Assembly (NCBI RefSeq): GCF_000425945.1
Contig: NZ_AUEK01000006.1
Coordinates: 496,001 to 560,000 of the forward strand
DNA length: 64,000 nt
DNA from: Candidatus Solirubrobacter pratensis
Lineage (GTDB): Bacteria > Actinomycetota > Thermoleophilia > Solirubrobacterales > Solirubrobacteraceae
Direction: 5' to 3'
The position numbers and the translations under genes were made by a program. Shown here piece after piece: positions 27,058 to 35,292 of the stretch (positions are counted from its first letter, which is position 1; every line of letters begins with the position of its first letter). The notes under the pieces were generated by a model. The model searched no databases, was not told the origin of the DNA, and saw nothing but the letters and a program-made list of their open reading frames with translations.

Positions 27058-28626
27058 ATGCGGCAGAAAGCTCCTGAGACATTCGCGGAGCGGCTCGCGC
27101 AGCTCGAGGAGCTGCGCACCGCGGCCGTGCACCACGCCTCCGAGAAGGCGGTCGAGAAACAACACGCGAAGGGCAAGTACACGGCCCGCGAGCGGATCGA
27201 GAAGCTGCTCGACCCGGGCTCGTTCCAGGAGCTCGACACCTACGTCCGCCATCGCACGTCCGAGTTCGACATGCAGAAGAACCGGCCGTGGGGCGACGCG
27301 GTCGTGACCGGCCACGGCACGATCGACGGCCGCCGCGTGTGCGTCTTCAGTCAGGACTTCGCGGTCTTCGGCGGCTCGCTCGGCGAGGTGATGGCCGAGA
27401 AGATGTGCAAGATCATGGACCTGGCGGCCAAGATCGGCTGCCCCGTGATCGGCATCAACGACTCGGGTGGCGCGCGGATCCAGGAGGGCGTCGTCTCGCT
27501 CGGCGCGTACGGCGACGTGTTCCTGCGCAACGTCCGGGTGTCGGGCGTGATCCCGCAGATCTCGCTGATCATGGGCCCGTGCGCGGGCGGCGCCGTCTAC
27601 TCGCCCGCGATCACGGACTTCGTGTTCATGGTCAAGGAGACCTCGCACATGTTCATCACCGGCCCCGACGTGATCAAGACGGTCACGGGCGAGGAGGTCG
27701 AGTTCGAGGAGCTCGGCGGCGCGATGAGCCATTCGACGAAGTCCGGCGTCGCGCACTTCGCGGCCGAGGACGAGGACCAGTGCCTCGAGGATGCGCGGTA
27801 CCTGTTCAGCTTCCTGCCGTCGAACAACCTCGAGACGGTGCCGCGGGTCCAGCCGTCCGACGACCCGACGCGCCAGGACGCCGAGCTCGACGGGATCGTC
27901 CCCGACAGCGCCAACAAGCCCTACGACATCCGCGACGTCGTCCGCTACGTGGTCGACGACGGCGAGTTCCTCGAGGTCCACGAGCACTACGCCCGCAACA
28001 TCGTCGTCGGGTTCTCGCGGCTGAACGGCTACGCGATCGGGGTGGTCGGCAACCAGCCGAAGGCGATGGCCGGCGTGCTGGACATCGACGCCTCCGCCAA
28101 GGCCGCGCGCTTCGTCCGCTTCTGCGACGCGTTCAACATCCCGATCCTGACCTTCGTCGACGTCCCCGGCTTCCTCCCGGGCACCTCGCAGGAGTGGGGC
28201 GGCATCATCCGCCACGGCGCCAAGCTGCTGTACGCCTACGCCGAGGCGACCGTGCCGAAGATCACCGTCATCACCCGCAAGGCGTACGGCGGCGCCTACG
28301 ACGTCATGGCGTCCAAGCACCTGATGGCCGACTTCAACTTCGCCTGGCCGACGGCCGAGATCGCGGTGATGGGGCCGGAGGGCGCGGTGAACATCATCCA
28401 CCGCCGCGACATCGCCTCCTCACCGACGCCGGACGAGCGCCGCGCGAAGCTGATCGACGACTACAAGGCGACGTTCGCGAACCCCTACACCGCGGCCGAG
28501 CGCGGCTACGTCGACGACGTGATCATCCCGCACGAGACGCGGCCGAAGGTCATCGCGGCGCTGGAGACCCTGCTGACCAAGCGCGAGCCCGGGCCGAAGC
28601 GAAAGCACGGGAACATCCCGCTCTAG
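27058..28626 (+). CDS. Acyl-CoA carboxylase beta subunit (carboxyltransferase)
   Basis: A 522-aa carboxyltransferase that moves CO2 from carboxybiotin to acetyl- or propionyl-CoA. Both crotonase-like halves are present: [21 protein letters not shown] and [17 protein letters not shown] in the N half; [28 protein letters not shown] and [12 protein letters not shown] in the C half. The family is AccD/PccB; the residue at the substrate-selective site cannot be aligned by eye, but propionyl-CoA is likely given the mutase 5 kb upstream. It should assemble with the biotin subunit at 37807 and the epsilon subunit at 36885. Its own leaderless-type promoter box precedes it. Confidence 0.93.
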   Translation: MRQKAPETFAERLAQLEELRTAAVHHASEKAVEKQHAKGKYTARERIEKLLDPGSFQELDTYVRHRTSEFDMQKNRPWGDAVVTGHGTIDGRRVCVFSQDFAVFGGSLGEVMAEKMCKIMDLAAKIGCPVIGINDSGGARIQEGVVSLGAYGDVFLRNVRVSGVIPQISLIMGPCAGGAVYSPAITDFVFMVKETSHMFITGPDVIKTVTGEEVEFEELGGAMSHSTKSGVAHFAAEDEDQCLEDARYLFSFLPSNNLETVPRVQPSDDPTRQDAELDGIVPDSANKPYDIRDVVRYVVDDGEFLEVHEHYARNIVVGFSRLNGYAIGVVGNQPKAMAGVLDIDASAKAARFVRFCDAFNIPILTFVDVPGFLPGTSQEWGGIIRHGAKLLYAYAEATVPKITVITRKAYGGAYDVMASKHLMADFNFAWPTAEIAVMGPEGAVNIIHRRDIASSPTPDERRAKLIDDYKATFANPYTAAERGYVDDVIIPHETRPKVIAALETLLTKREPGPKRKHGNIPL

Positions 28627-28982
28627 CCCTCGATCCCGCACCACACGCGGCGCACGGCCACGAGGTCGGTGAGCGAGCACCAGATCTTGCGGTCGGGCGA
28701 GAGGAACTGCGGCAGCGTCGTCTGCGGGCTCACCGCCCAGCGGGTCGCGGTGATGCGGGTGCCGTTCCAGTGCCACACGCGCGTCTTGGACAGCGAGGGG
28801 AAGCAGTGCGGATCGCTCGGGAGCGCGCGCCCTGCTTCTCGCGCAGGTCCGAGCCGGCGCGCGAGAGGCTCGCGCCGTGGCGCTGGGTCAGCACGCGCCG
28901 CCAGCTGCCGCGCTGGCGCCTGGGCGAAGCGCACGGCGGGCACCTCCGGGCTGGGCTTGGAGGCCGACCCTATCCGCGGCAC
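28623..28982 (-). CDS. Short hypothetical protein, possibly remnant of a secreted protein
   Basis: Not a known family. The frame (GTG at 28982, or an inner GTG at 28943) has an Arg/Ala/Pro-rich N-terminal half without protein character. Its last about 60 residues look genuine: [23 protein letters not shown], then [14 protein letters not shown] and VWCGIEG, with three cysteines and several tryptophans. SPDRxIWC followed by CG resembles the end of small secreted actinobacterial proteins. No signal peptide is found in any of the three frames upstream, so the gene may be 5'-truncated or frameshifted. It overlaps the carboxylase stop region by 4 bp, convergent. Confidence 0.45.
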   Translation of the reverse strand: MPRIGSASKPSPEVPAVRFAQAPARQLAARADPAPRREPLARRLGPAREAGRALPSDPHCFPSLSKTRVWHWNGTRITATRWAVSPQTTLPQFLSPDRKIWCSLTDLVAVRRVWCGIEG

Positions 28983-29003
28983 GCCCGCGGCGGCAAGCTC
29001 GAT

Positions 29004-29009
29004 TAGGCT
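29004..29009 (+). promoter_or_regulatory. -10-like box TAGGCT before the DyP gene
   Basis: TAGGCT ends 8 nt before the GTG at 29018; no ribosome-binding site lies between them. Confidence 0.42.
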
Positions 29010-29017
29010 TGGACGCC

Positions 29018-30010
29018 GTGCCCGAGGCTGAGCCGCAGCGGATCCTGACGCCGTTCACCGAGGCCGCGATCTTCCTCGTCCTGCTCGTGGAGGAGGGGGC
29101 CGACGATGACGTGCGCGACGTGCTGGCGGACGTCCAGGGACTGCGCCGCTCGGTCGGCTTCCGGATCCCCGAGGCGGAGCTCAGCTGCGTCACCGGCATC
29201 GGCGCCGAGCTGTGGGACCGCCTGTTCGGCCGCCCCCGGCCGGCCGGGCTGCATCCGTTCCTGGGGATCGAGGGCGACCGGCACACCGCGCCGTCGACGC
29301 CTGGCGATCTGCTGTTCCACATCCGCGCGCACCGGATGGACCTGTGCTTCGAGCTCGCGCAGCACCTGGTGGAGCGGCTGTCCGGCGTCGCGCGCGTGAT
29401 CGACGAGGTGCACGGCTTCCGCTCGTTCGACCAGCGCGACCTGCTGGGCTTCGTCGACGGCACGGAGAACCCCGAAGGCCCCGACGCGTTCGACGCGGTC
29501 GTGATCGGCGAGGAGGACGCGGCGTTCGCCGGCGGCAGCTACGTCCTGATCCAGAAGTACCTGCACGACCTCGAGGCCTGGGATGCGCTGCCGGTCGATG
29601 AGCAGGAGCGCGCGATGGGCCGCACCAAGCTCAGCGACATCGAGATGGCCGACGACGTCAAGCCGCCCAACTCGCACATCGCGCTCACGGTGATCGAAGG
29701 CCCCGACGGCGAGGAGCTCCAGATCGTCCGGTACAACATGCCCTTCGGCCGGGTCGGCGCGGGGGAGTTCGGCACGTACTTCATCGGCTACGCGCGCACC
29801 CCCGACGTGCTCGAGGAGATGCTGTCGAACATGTTCCTGGGCAAGCCGCCGGGCACCACCGACCGCATCCTGGACTTCTCGACCGCCGTCACCGGGAACC
29901 TGTTCTTCGTGCCCGCGGCGGAGTTCCTCGACGATCCGCCGCCGGGACCCGCGCGAGCGGCCGCGACGGCCGGCGAGGGGTCGCTCGGCATCGGCGCGAA
30001 CCGTCGGTAG
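29018..30010 (+). CDS. DyP-type haem peroxidase
   Basis: 330 aa from the GTG at 29018. The catalytic signature GFVDGTENP (distal Asp near residue 148) is diagnostic for dye-decolourising peroxidases. The proximal histidine is probably in VKPPNSHIALT, the distal arginine in the LQIVRYNMPFG stretch, and GTYFIGYARTP follows. There is no Tat or Sec signal, so it is cytoplasmic or an encapsulin cargo of the P/B subclass. The C-terminal 30 residues are a Gly/Ala-rich tail ending SLGIGANRR, which resembles encapsulin-targeting tails (a SLGIG-type motif); no encapsulin gene is in the window. The polymerase gene follows after 10 bp. Confidence 0.88.
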   Translation: MPEAEPQRILTPFTEAAIFLVLLVEEGADDDVRDVLADVQGLRRSVGFRIPEAELSCVTGIGAELWDRLFGRPRPAGLHPFLGIEGDRHTAPSTPGDLLFHIRAHRMDLCFELAQHLVERLSGVARVIDEVHGFRSFDQRDLLGFVDGTENPEGPDAFDAVVIGEEDAAFAGGSYVLIQKYLHDLEAWDALPVDEQERAMGRTKLSDIEMADDVKPPNSHIALTVIEGPDGEELQIVRYNMPFGRVGAGEFGTYFIGYARTPDVLEEMLSNMFLGKPPGTTDRILDFSTAVTGNLFFVPAAEFLDDPPPGPARAAATAGEGSLGIGANRR

Positions 30011-30013
30011 GTT
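30008..30013 (+). promoter_or_regulatory. -10-like box TAGGTT overlapping DyP stop
   Basis: TAGGTT includes the DyP TAG stop (30008-30010) and ends 7 nt before the ATG at 30021, giving the polymerase gene a possible separate leaderless transcript. Confidence 0.42.
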
Positions 30014-30020
30014 TGCGCTC

Positions 30021-31076
30021 ATGCCGGCGACCGCCGTAGAGATCGACGCGGGCGGGCAGGCGCTGCGCGTCACCAGCCCGGAGCGCGAGATCTTCCCGGC
30101 GACCGAGCGCACCGGTCCGGTCACCAAGCTGCAGGTGGTCGAGTACTACCTCGCCGTCGGCCCGGGGATCATGCGCGCGCTGCGCGAGCGCCCGGTCACG
30201 CTCGAGCGCTGGCCCAAGGGCGTGCACCCGGGCATGGTGCTGTCCACGCGCGAGCAGCGCAGCGGGGGCGACGCGTTCTTCCAGAAGCGCGTCCCGAAGG
30301 GCGCGCCGCCGTACCTGGAGACCGTGCGGATCCAGTTCCCCTCCGGCCGCTCCGCCGACGAGATCTGCCCGACGGAGATCGCGGTCGTCGGCTGGGCGGC
30401 GCAGATGGGGACGATCACGTTCCACCCGTGGCCGGTGCGGCGCACCGACGTCGACCACCCCGACGAGCTGCGGCTGGACCTCGATCCCCAGCCCGGCACC
30501 GACTTCGCCGACGCGGTCCGCGTCGCCGCGACCGCCCGCGAGCTGCTGGACGAGCTCGGCTTCACCGGCTTCCCGAAGACGTCCGGCGGCCGCGGGCTGC
30601 ACATCTACGTGCGGATCGAGCCGCGCTGGACGTTCACCGACGTCCGCCACGCCGCGATCGCGTTCGGGCGCGAGCTCGAACGGCGCCGGCCCGGCGAGGT
30701 CACGACGAAGTGGTGGAAGGAGGAGCGCGGCACGCGCGTGTTCGTCGACTACAACCAGAACGCCCGCGACCGCACGATCGCCTCGGCCTACAGCATCCGG
30801 CCCAAGCCGGGCGCGACCGTCTCCGCCCCGCTGGCGTGGGACGAGCTGCCCGATGTCCAACCGGAGGACTTCACCGTCGCGAGCATGCCGGCGCGCTTCG
30901 CCCAGGTGGGCGACCTGCACGAGCGCATCGACGACGCCGCGCACTCGCTCGAGCCGCTGCTGGAGCTCTACGAGCGCCAGGGCGACGTCGACATGCCGTA
31001 TCCGCCCGACTACCCGAAGATGCCGGGCGAGCCCAAGCGCGTGCAGCCGAGCCGCGATCGCGACCGAAAGGCATGA
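30021..31076 (+). CDS. Stand-alone LigD-type polymerase/primase domain protein
   Basis: A 351-aa archaeo-eukaryotic-primase-like polymerase matching the PolDom of bacterial LigD. Marks: ERWPKGVHPGMVL near 55, FFQKRVPKGAPPYLET near 92, the metal-binding DLDPQPG near 155, KTSGGRGLHIYVRI near 185 and VFVDYNQNARDRTIASAYS near 242. It would insert (ribo)nucleotides at double-strand break ends during non-homologous end joining. No ligase or nuclease domain is fused and no ku gene is nearby, so it may act with partners elsewhere. It follows the DyP gene by 10 bp, possibly an oxidative-stress grouping, though that is only inferred from position. Confidence 0.9.
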   Translation: MPATAVEIDAGGQALRVTSPEREIFPATERTGPVTKLQVVEYYLAVGPGIMRALRERPVTLERWPKGVHPGMVLSTREQRSGGDAFFQKRVPKGAPPYLETVRIQFPSGRSADEICPTEIAVVGWAAQMGTITFHPWPVRRTDVDHPDELRLDLDPQPGTDFADAVRVAATARELLDELGFTGFPKTSGGRGLHIYVRIEPRWTFTDVRHAAIAFGRELERRRPGEVTTKWWKEERGTRVFVDYNQNARDRTIASAYSIRPKPGATVSAPLAWDELPDVQPEDFTVASMPARFAQVGDLHERIDDAAHSLEPLLELYERQGDVDMPYPPDYPKMPGEPKRVQPSRDRDRKA

Positions 31077-31084
31077 AGCGCCGG

Positions 31085-31312
31085 TCAAGCGCGCTGGCCG
31101 CGGCTCTTGCCGACCACGATCAGCAGGACGAAGCCCATCAGGAGCGTGTGCTTGAGCGTCAGCATCTCTTGCGCCCAGCCGGGCAGCGCAACCGACGGCA
31201 GGTCGATCGCTGGAAGCGGCACGACGCGGAGGAGCATGTTCAGGAGGATCGCCAGGACAACGGCCCCGGCGACGGTCCGCGCGGGCGAGCGGGCAGGTCG
31301 GTCGTCGGTCAT
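31085..31312 (-). CDS. Small two-helix membrane protein
   Basis: 75 aa from the ATG at 31312 (TDDRPARSPARTVAG); an upstream ATG at 31432 would run through the neighbouring gene's end. Two hydrophobic segments (VAGAVVLAILLNMLLRVVPL, about 14-33, and HTLLMGFVLLIVVG, about 54-68) are linked by an amphipathic loop ending in GWAQEMLTLKH. The C-terminus is basic. No family is recognised. It converges on the polymerase gene with 8 bp between. Confidence 0.6.
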   Translation of the reverse strand: MTDDRPARSPARTVAGAVVLAILLNMLLRVVPLPAIDLPSVALPGWAQEMLTLKHTLLMGFVLLIVVGKSRGQRA

Positions 31313-31374
31313 TGGATCATGGTGGAACCGCGCCGGGCCGCCTGCACCGGCCGCGAGTCGGTGCATGACCAGAC

Positions 31375-32217
31375 TTAAGGATGAGGCGTGCCCGGTCCGG
31401 TGACGCGCCGGGGGCCGACGTACACCTGCCACGCGTAGTACGCGAGGAACGAGCGCTCGTCGGCCCGCATGCGCGCGGCGAAGCGGCGCACGGCGCCCAC
31501 GTAGGCCGTCGAGTGGTTGTAGGCGTACAGCGCGCCGTCGAGGTCGCGCCGGGCGCCGGCGTGCTCGAGCAGGTTCGCCGCGCCGAGGATGGCGTCGTGC
31601 GGATCGTCGATGTCGCCGCCCATGCCGTAGCGCCGCCAGGTCGCGGGCAGGAACTGCATCGGCCCGCGCGCGCCCGCCGCGCTGGCGCTGCGCACGCGTC
31701 CGAACGCGGACTCGACGAAGTTGACGGCCGCCAGCACCGACCAGTCGACGCCGAACCGGCGCTGCGCCTCGGCGTAGGCGGAGCGGAGCACGGCGGCGGG
31801 GGCTGCCGCCGCTACCTTCACACGCGGCGCGCGGCCCGGCGAAGCCGGGATCGCCGCGAGCCGGCGCCGCGCGACGACGGTGTCGCGCGCCTCGCCGCGC
31901 ACCTCCTCGGCGACGCGCGCCAGCGCCGCGTCGCCGAGCCTCCGGCTCGAGCCCATGAGCCGGAGCATCCGCTGCTGATAGAGCGCGAGGTAGGTGACGT
32001 CGTCAGGGACCTCGGCGGCCGGGTCCCAGCCGTCGATCGCGGCGCGCAGCCGGCGGGTCGTGACCGTCAGCGTGGAGGCCAGCGCCGCAGGGTCGCGCGG
32101 GATCGCGGCATCGGGGGCGGGCAACGGCTCCGTGAGCCCGGGCTCGAGCGACTCGCGCGCCGCGGCGGCCGGGACGAGGGCGGCAAACGCGAGCAGAACG
32201 GCCGGCGCGCGTCTCAC
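31375..32217 (-). CDS. Secreted lytic transglycosylase (SLT domain)
   Basis: 280 aa with a GTG start at 32217 and signal peptide RRAPAVLLAFAALVPAAAA. A helical region of about 120 residues (LTVTTRRLRAAIDGW...) precedes the lysozyme-like domain: WSVLAAVNFVESAFGRVRS supplies the catalytic glutamate, then GARGPMQFLPATWRRYG, and ALYAYNHSTAYVGAVRRFA closes it. It cleaves peptidoglycan between MurNAc and GlcNAc outside the membrane. On the minus strand TAGCCT ends 7 nt before the GTG, a leaderless-type promoter. No LysM or cell-wall anchor is visible. Confidence 0.87.
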   Translation of the reverse strand: MRRAPAVLLAFAALVPAAAARESLEPGLTEPLPAPDAAIPRDPAALASTLTVTTRRLRAAIDGWDPAAEVPDDVTYLALYQQRMLRLMGSSRRLGDAALARVAEEVRGEARDTVVARRRLAAIPASPGRAPRVKVAAAAPAAVLRSAYAEAQRRFGVDWSVLAAVNFVESAFGRVRSASAAGARGPMQFLPATWRRYGMGGDIDDPHDAILGAANLLEHAGARRDLDGALYAYNHSTAYVGAVRRFAARMRADERSFLAYYAWQVYVGPRRVTGPGTPHP

Positions 32218-32651
32218 TGAACCCAGGCTAGCCGCCTACGTGCCGCCGGAGGGCCCGCGGAGGATCTGCTCGAGGCATCCGCGAGCGCCGGTCGACGGCC
32301 GGCCACGTCCCATGCTGACTATGCGCCGTAGTCGTCCGGCATCCGGGCGTCCTCATCCCGGTATACCGGAGGCTCCGCCCGGGGGGAGAACCGCGCGGGA
32401 CTCACGTCCTTGTAGAGGCCCCGACATCGTCAAGCTCAACCAGATCGGCACAGCTTCGGCGGCCACCCGATCGGCCTCGAGCACACGGGGCGGGGTCGAC
32501 AGCCGCACGCTGCTCTGGTCGCAGGCGTCGCGCAAGGGGGACTGACGCCCTGGGAGGGCGGCGCCCCGGCGCCGCCCTCGATGGGCCGCCGCCTTCGCCG
32601 TCACCGGACCGCCGCTGCGCGCTACGGTCCAGTCAGAGGAGAGCGGTCGCG
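32218..32651. other. 434-bp gap with hairpin and palindrome but no assignable gene
   Basis: The left edge holds AGGCTA (32225-32230), the minus-strand -10 box of the transglycosylase. CCGGTATACCGG (32358-32369) is a perfect 12-bp palindrome containing TATACC on both strands. A terminator-like hairpin closes the region at 32554-32579. One plus-strand frame reads DIVKLNQIGT before ending at 32545, a string resembling enolase, but its flanks are unrelated. I found no riboswitch I could name. A small RNA or a decayed gene is possible. Confidence 0.4.
32554..32579 (+). terminator. Strong terminator-like hairpin with no upstream gene
   Basis: GAGGGCGGCGCC-CC-GGCGCCGCCCTC is a perfect 12-bp inverted repeat without a T-run. 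The same GAGGGCGGCG/CGCCGCCCTC stem occurs at 37176-37207 after a real gene. No plus-strand gene ends here, so it hints at an unannotated transcript. Confidence 0.5.
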
Positions 32652-33092
32652 TTGGGCTTCTTGCACCGTCGGCGGGCAGTGGAGGTGGAGATCCGGGCCG
32701 CGGAGGACCCGCGCGACGCGCTGCGGCGGATCGTCGACCAGGCGGTGCTGCTGCAGGGATTGGCGGAGGACCTGCTGGAGGGCATCCGCCGGCGCCGGTC
32801 GCTGGCGGAGCTCGCCCGCCCCGGCGGCGCGCTCATCAGCCGCTTCTGCGACCTGCGCGCCGCCGTCCCGCAGCCGGCCGACCCGCAGCTGCGCGCCACC
32901 GCCCGCATCGTGTGCGAGACGCTCGACCACCACGCCCTGATGCTCTCCTACTCGCTCGCGCTGCTCGGCGACCTGCGGCCTGAGCGCGTGCAGCAGCAGC
33001 TCGACACGCTCGACGGCCTCGGCCCTCCGGCCGAGCGGCTCCGCGCGATCCAGCACGAGCTGACGCGCCAGGCCGGCTACGCCGCGCCGTGA
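32652..33092 (+). CDS. Hypothetical helical protein
   Basis: 146 aa from a TTG at 32652, preceded at 10 nt by a good Shine-Dalgarno (AGAGGAGA, 32635-32642). No family is recognised. The sequence is almost all alpha-helical with regular charge (AEDPRDALRRIVDQAVLLQGLAEDLLEGIRR, then a later stretch RPERVQQQLDTLDGLG), has two cysteines and no signal or membrane segment. It is probably a small cytoplasmic bundle. It converges on the PHA-synthase-like gene 4 bp away. Confidence 0.65.
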   Translation: MGFLHRRRAVEVEIRAAEDPRDALRRIVDQAVLLQGLAEDLLEGIRRRRSLAELARPGGALISRFCDLRAAVPQPADPQLRATARIVCETLDHHALMLSYSLALLGDLRPERVQQQLDTLDGLGPPAERLRAIQHELTRQAGYAAP

Positions 33093-33096
33093 AGCG

Positions 33097-34254
33097 TCAG
33101 GAGAGCGCGGCGACGTCGCGCATCATCGGCCGCCAATGCTCGCGCAGCGCCTCGCGGCCCATGAACAGCCCGAGGTGGCCGGCGCCGCAGAGCCGGCGCG
33201 CGACCTGCTCCGGCGGGGTCGACGTCGCGCCGTCGAGCGCCCACACCTGCTCCGGCGGCGTGATGTGGTCGCGCTCGCCCGCCAGCAGGAACAGCGGGCA
33301 GTCGATCTTGCGCAGGTCGACGCGCTCGCCGCCGACCTCCAGGCGGCCGGTGATCAACCGGTTGTCGTGGAAGAGCTTCTCGACGATCCAGAGGAAGAAG
33401 GCGCCCGGGATGTCCTGTGTGTACTTGAACCAGTCCTCGAACTGGCGATAGCGCTCGACGGCCGTCTCGTCGTGGATCTGCGCGAGCAGCCGGAACTGGC
33501 GCCCGACCTCGTTCTGGGGACCGATCAGGACGAAGCCGTGGAGCATATGCTCGCCGCGCAGCACGCCGCCGCCGGAGGCGACGAGCCCCTCGTAGAACGC
33601 CATCGAGCCATGCGGCGTGCAGGCGTCGACCCATTTGGCGATCGCGCCGTCGCCGGCGCGGAAGTCGATCGGGGCGCCGGCGATCGTCAGCGTGTTCACC
33701 GCGTCGGGACGCAACGCCGCCCACAGCGTGGCCAGCCAGCCGCCCTGGCAGTCGCCGACGAGGTTCACGCGACCGCCGGCGAGCTCCACCGCGCGATCGA
33801 GCACCGCGACGTAGTCCTCGACCGTCGCGTCCTTGGTCGCCTGCGTGGCGCCCTTCCAGTCCAGCGCCAGCACGCGCTCGAGCCCGGCGTCGCGGATCTC
33901 GCCGATCTGGCTCTGGGCGGGCGCGTAGTCGACGATGCACGAGTCGTGCCCGGCCTGGGGTGGGAGCACGAGCGTCGGCACGACGCCTTCCCCCGCGCCC
34001 AGCGAGAAGTCGCGCAGGCGCGCGATCGGCGTCTCGAGCACGACCTGGTTGGGCAGCGACCAGCCGGGCCTGCGGCGCCGCGTCGTCGCCGACCACCAGC
34101 GTGCGCCGTCATGCGCGACGCTCGCGGGGGTCGCTCCGCGGCGCGCCGCAGCGCGCCAGTACTCCGCCAGTCCGTTCAGGCCAGCTGACCAGGCCGCCAT
34201 CCCGTCGTCCAGCAGCGCTGCGCCGGCGGGGCTTACCCGAAAGTGGTACGTCAT
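33097..34254 (-). CDS. PHA-synthase-like alpha/beta hydrolase
   Basis: A 385-aa alpha/beta-hydrolase fold. The nucleophile elbow is VNLVGDCQGGW with C169, the G-x-C-x-G-G lipase-like box of polyhydroxyalkanoate synthases, where Cys replaces Ser. The other triad members are likely in FLLAGERDHITPPEQVW (Asp, with the following His) and CGAGHLGLFMG (His). It is shorter than classic PhaC (about 590 aa) and lacks the long N-terminal domain, so it may be a PhaC-related acyltransferase or hydrolase rather than a true polymerase. No phaA, phaB or phasin gene is nearby. Confidence 0.78.
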   Translation of the reverse strand: MTYHFRVSPAGAALLDDGMAAWSAGLNGLAEYWRAAARRGATPASVAHDGARWWSATTRRRRPGWSLPNQVVLETPIARLRDFSLGAGEGVVPTLVLPPQAGHDSCIVDYAPAQSQIGEIRDAGLERVLALDWKGATQATKDATVEDYVAVLDRAVELAGGRVNLVGDCQGGWLATLWAALRPDAVNTLTIAGAPIDFRAGDGAIAKWVDACTPHGSMAFYEGLVASGGGVLRGEHMLHGFVLIGPQNEVGRQFRLLAQIHDETAVERYRQFEDWFKYTQDIPGAFFLWIVEKLFHDNRLITGRLEVGGERVDLRKIDCPLFLLAGERDHITPPEQVWALDGATSTPPEQVARRLCGAGHLGLFMGREALREHWRPMMRDVAALS

Positions 34255-34385
34255 GGTCAGACATCTTGCTATACGCGCCGGTCGGGTTCATTAGACCCGC
34301 CCCAGCCGGCCGTGAGCACAGTGTGCGCGAGCCTGGCGCGGGCGGAGATTTGAGCCTCGGAATCCGACGATGCGCAGGTGAAGCG

Positions 34386-35168
34386 ATGCATCGATCCCCT
34401 CATGGACGCGCGCTCGCGCTGGGCACGGGGCTGCTCATCGCGTGCGGGCTCGCCGTCCCCTCGGCCGCCCACGCGGCGATAGCGGCCTTCCCGATGCGTC
34501 CGGTGGTGACGGTCCTCGGCGACTCAGTCATCGCGACCGGGCTGCCGTCGGGGCATACGACGCTGACGGCGACGCGTCCGGACGCGCTGACCGGCAGGCC
34601 CGTCTCGATCGGCAGGTTCGTCGCCGGGGCGTCGCCGTTCTCCTCCTTCACGGTCAACACGACCGGCGCGTCGTTCATGCGACCGGCCGGGGACTGCTGG
34701 CAGAAGGGCGCGCTTCAGTCGCCGGTGACGCCGGACCTGCTGCAGGGCGACAAGCTCGTCTTCGCCGCCACGGGGCTGTTCGGCTCGGCGTGGACCACGA
34801 CCGTGACGGTCGGCGCTCCGTTCTCGGGAGCGAGGCCCGGAGCGGTCCCGGCGTGCGCGAGCCTCGCGCCGTGGGCGCGCAACGAGATCACCGGGCTGCC
34901 GGACGGCGCCAGCGGCGCCTCGGCAACGACCTCCGGCGTCGCGCAGAAGCTCGCCACAGGCGTGTCGCTGACCGCCACCGACGGGTCGGCGACGACCGAT
35001 GCCGTCCACGTCGCGCCGGATGCGGACGGCAAGTGGAGCGCGACGCTCGACCTAGGCCCGCTCGCGAGCGGCCCGATCACGGTGACGCCGGTGTTCACGG
35101 TGCCCGACGTCGCCACGGGGGACGCCGTCCACCTCGCGGGGCCGCCGGCGACGCTCACCAAGGGCTAG
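34386..35168 (+). CDS. Secreted protein of unknown function
   Basis: 260 aa from the ATG at 34386, with a signal peptide (SPHGRALALGTGLLIACGLAVPSAAHA). The mature part is rich in Thr, Ser, Ala and Gly and reads as two beta-rich halves: VTVLGDSVIATGLPSGHTTL...FVAGASPFSSF and EITGLPDGASG...SLTATDGSATTDAV...GPITVTPVFTVPD. Two cysteines (DCWQKG and PACASL) could form a disulphide. The pattern suggests Ig-like or beta-sandwich extracellular domains, similar to secreted proteins common in this group. No enzyme motif is visible. The 131 bp upstream contains no gene. Confidence 0.65.
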   Translation: MHRSPHGRALALGTGLLIACGLAVPSAAHAAIAAFPMRPVVTVLGDSVIATGLPSGHTTLTATRPDALTGRPVSIGRFVAGASPFSSFTVNTTGASFMRPAGDCWQKGALQSPVTPDLLQGDKLVFAATGLFGSAWTTTVTVGAPFSGARPGAVPACASLAPWARNEITGLPDGASGASATTSGVAQKLATGVSLTATDGSATTDAVHVAPDADGKWSATLDLGPLASGPITVTPVFTVPDVATGDAVHLAGPPATLTKG

Positions 35169-35292
35169 ACCAGGGCACCGGCTCGCCCCGGCCGTGCCGC
35201 TCGACCGCCGCCGGACGAGCCGGCGCGGCGAGCGCCGCTCGGGCTCCTCGGGACCGCCGAACACGATCATCGTGCCCGGTACTCTCGCGCTC

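Noticed and set aside
32420..32545. Enolase gene fragment (DIVKLNQIGT in a plus-strand frame)
   Set aside because: Only about ten residues resemble enolase; the downstream SHRSGETED segment and everything upstream are missing in all frames, so chance similarity is as likely.
32218..32620. c-di-AMP (ydaO-type) riboswitch upstream of the lytic transglycosylase
   Set aside because: This riboswitch often precedes cell-wall hydrolases, but its conserved core and GACAGCTAACC-like segment are not present on the minus strand; the gene appears to have a leaderless promoter instead.
34285..34299. GGGTTCATTAGACCC as an operator upstream of the PHA-synthase-like gene
   Set aside because: The symmetry is confined to the outer four bases, so I could not separate it from chance.
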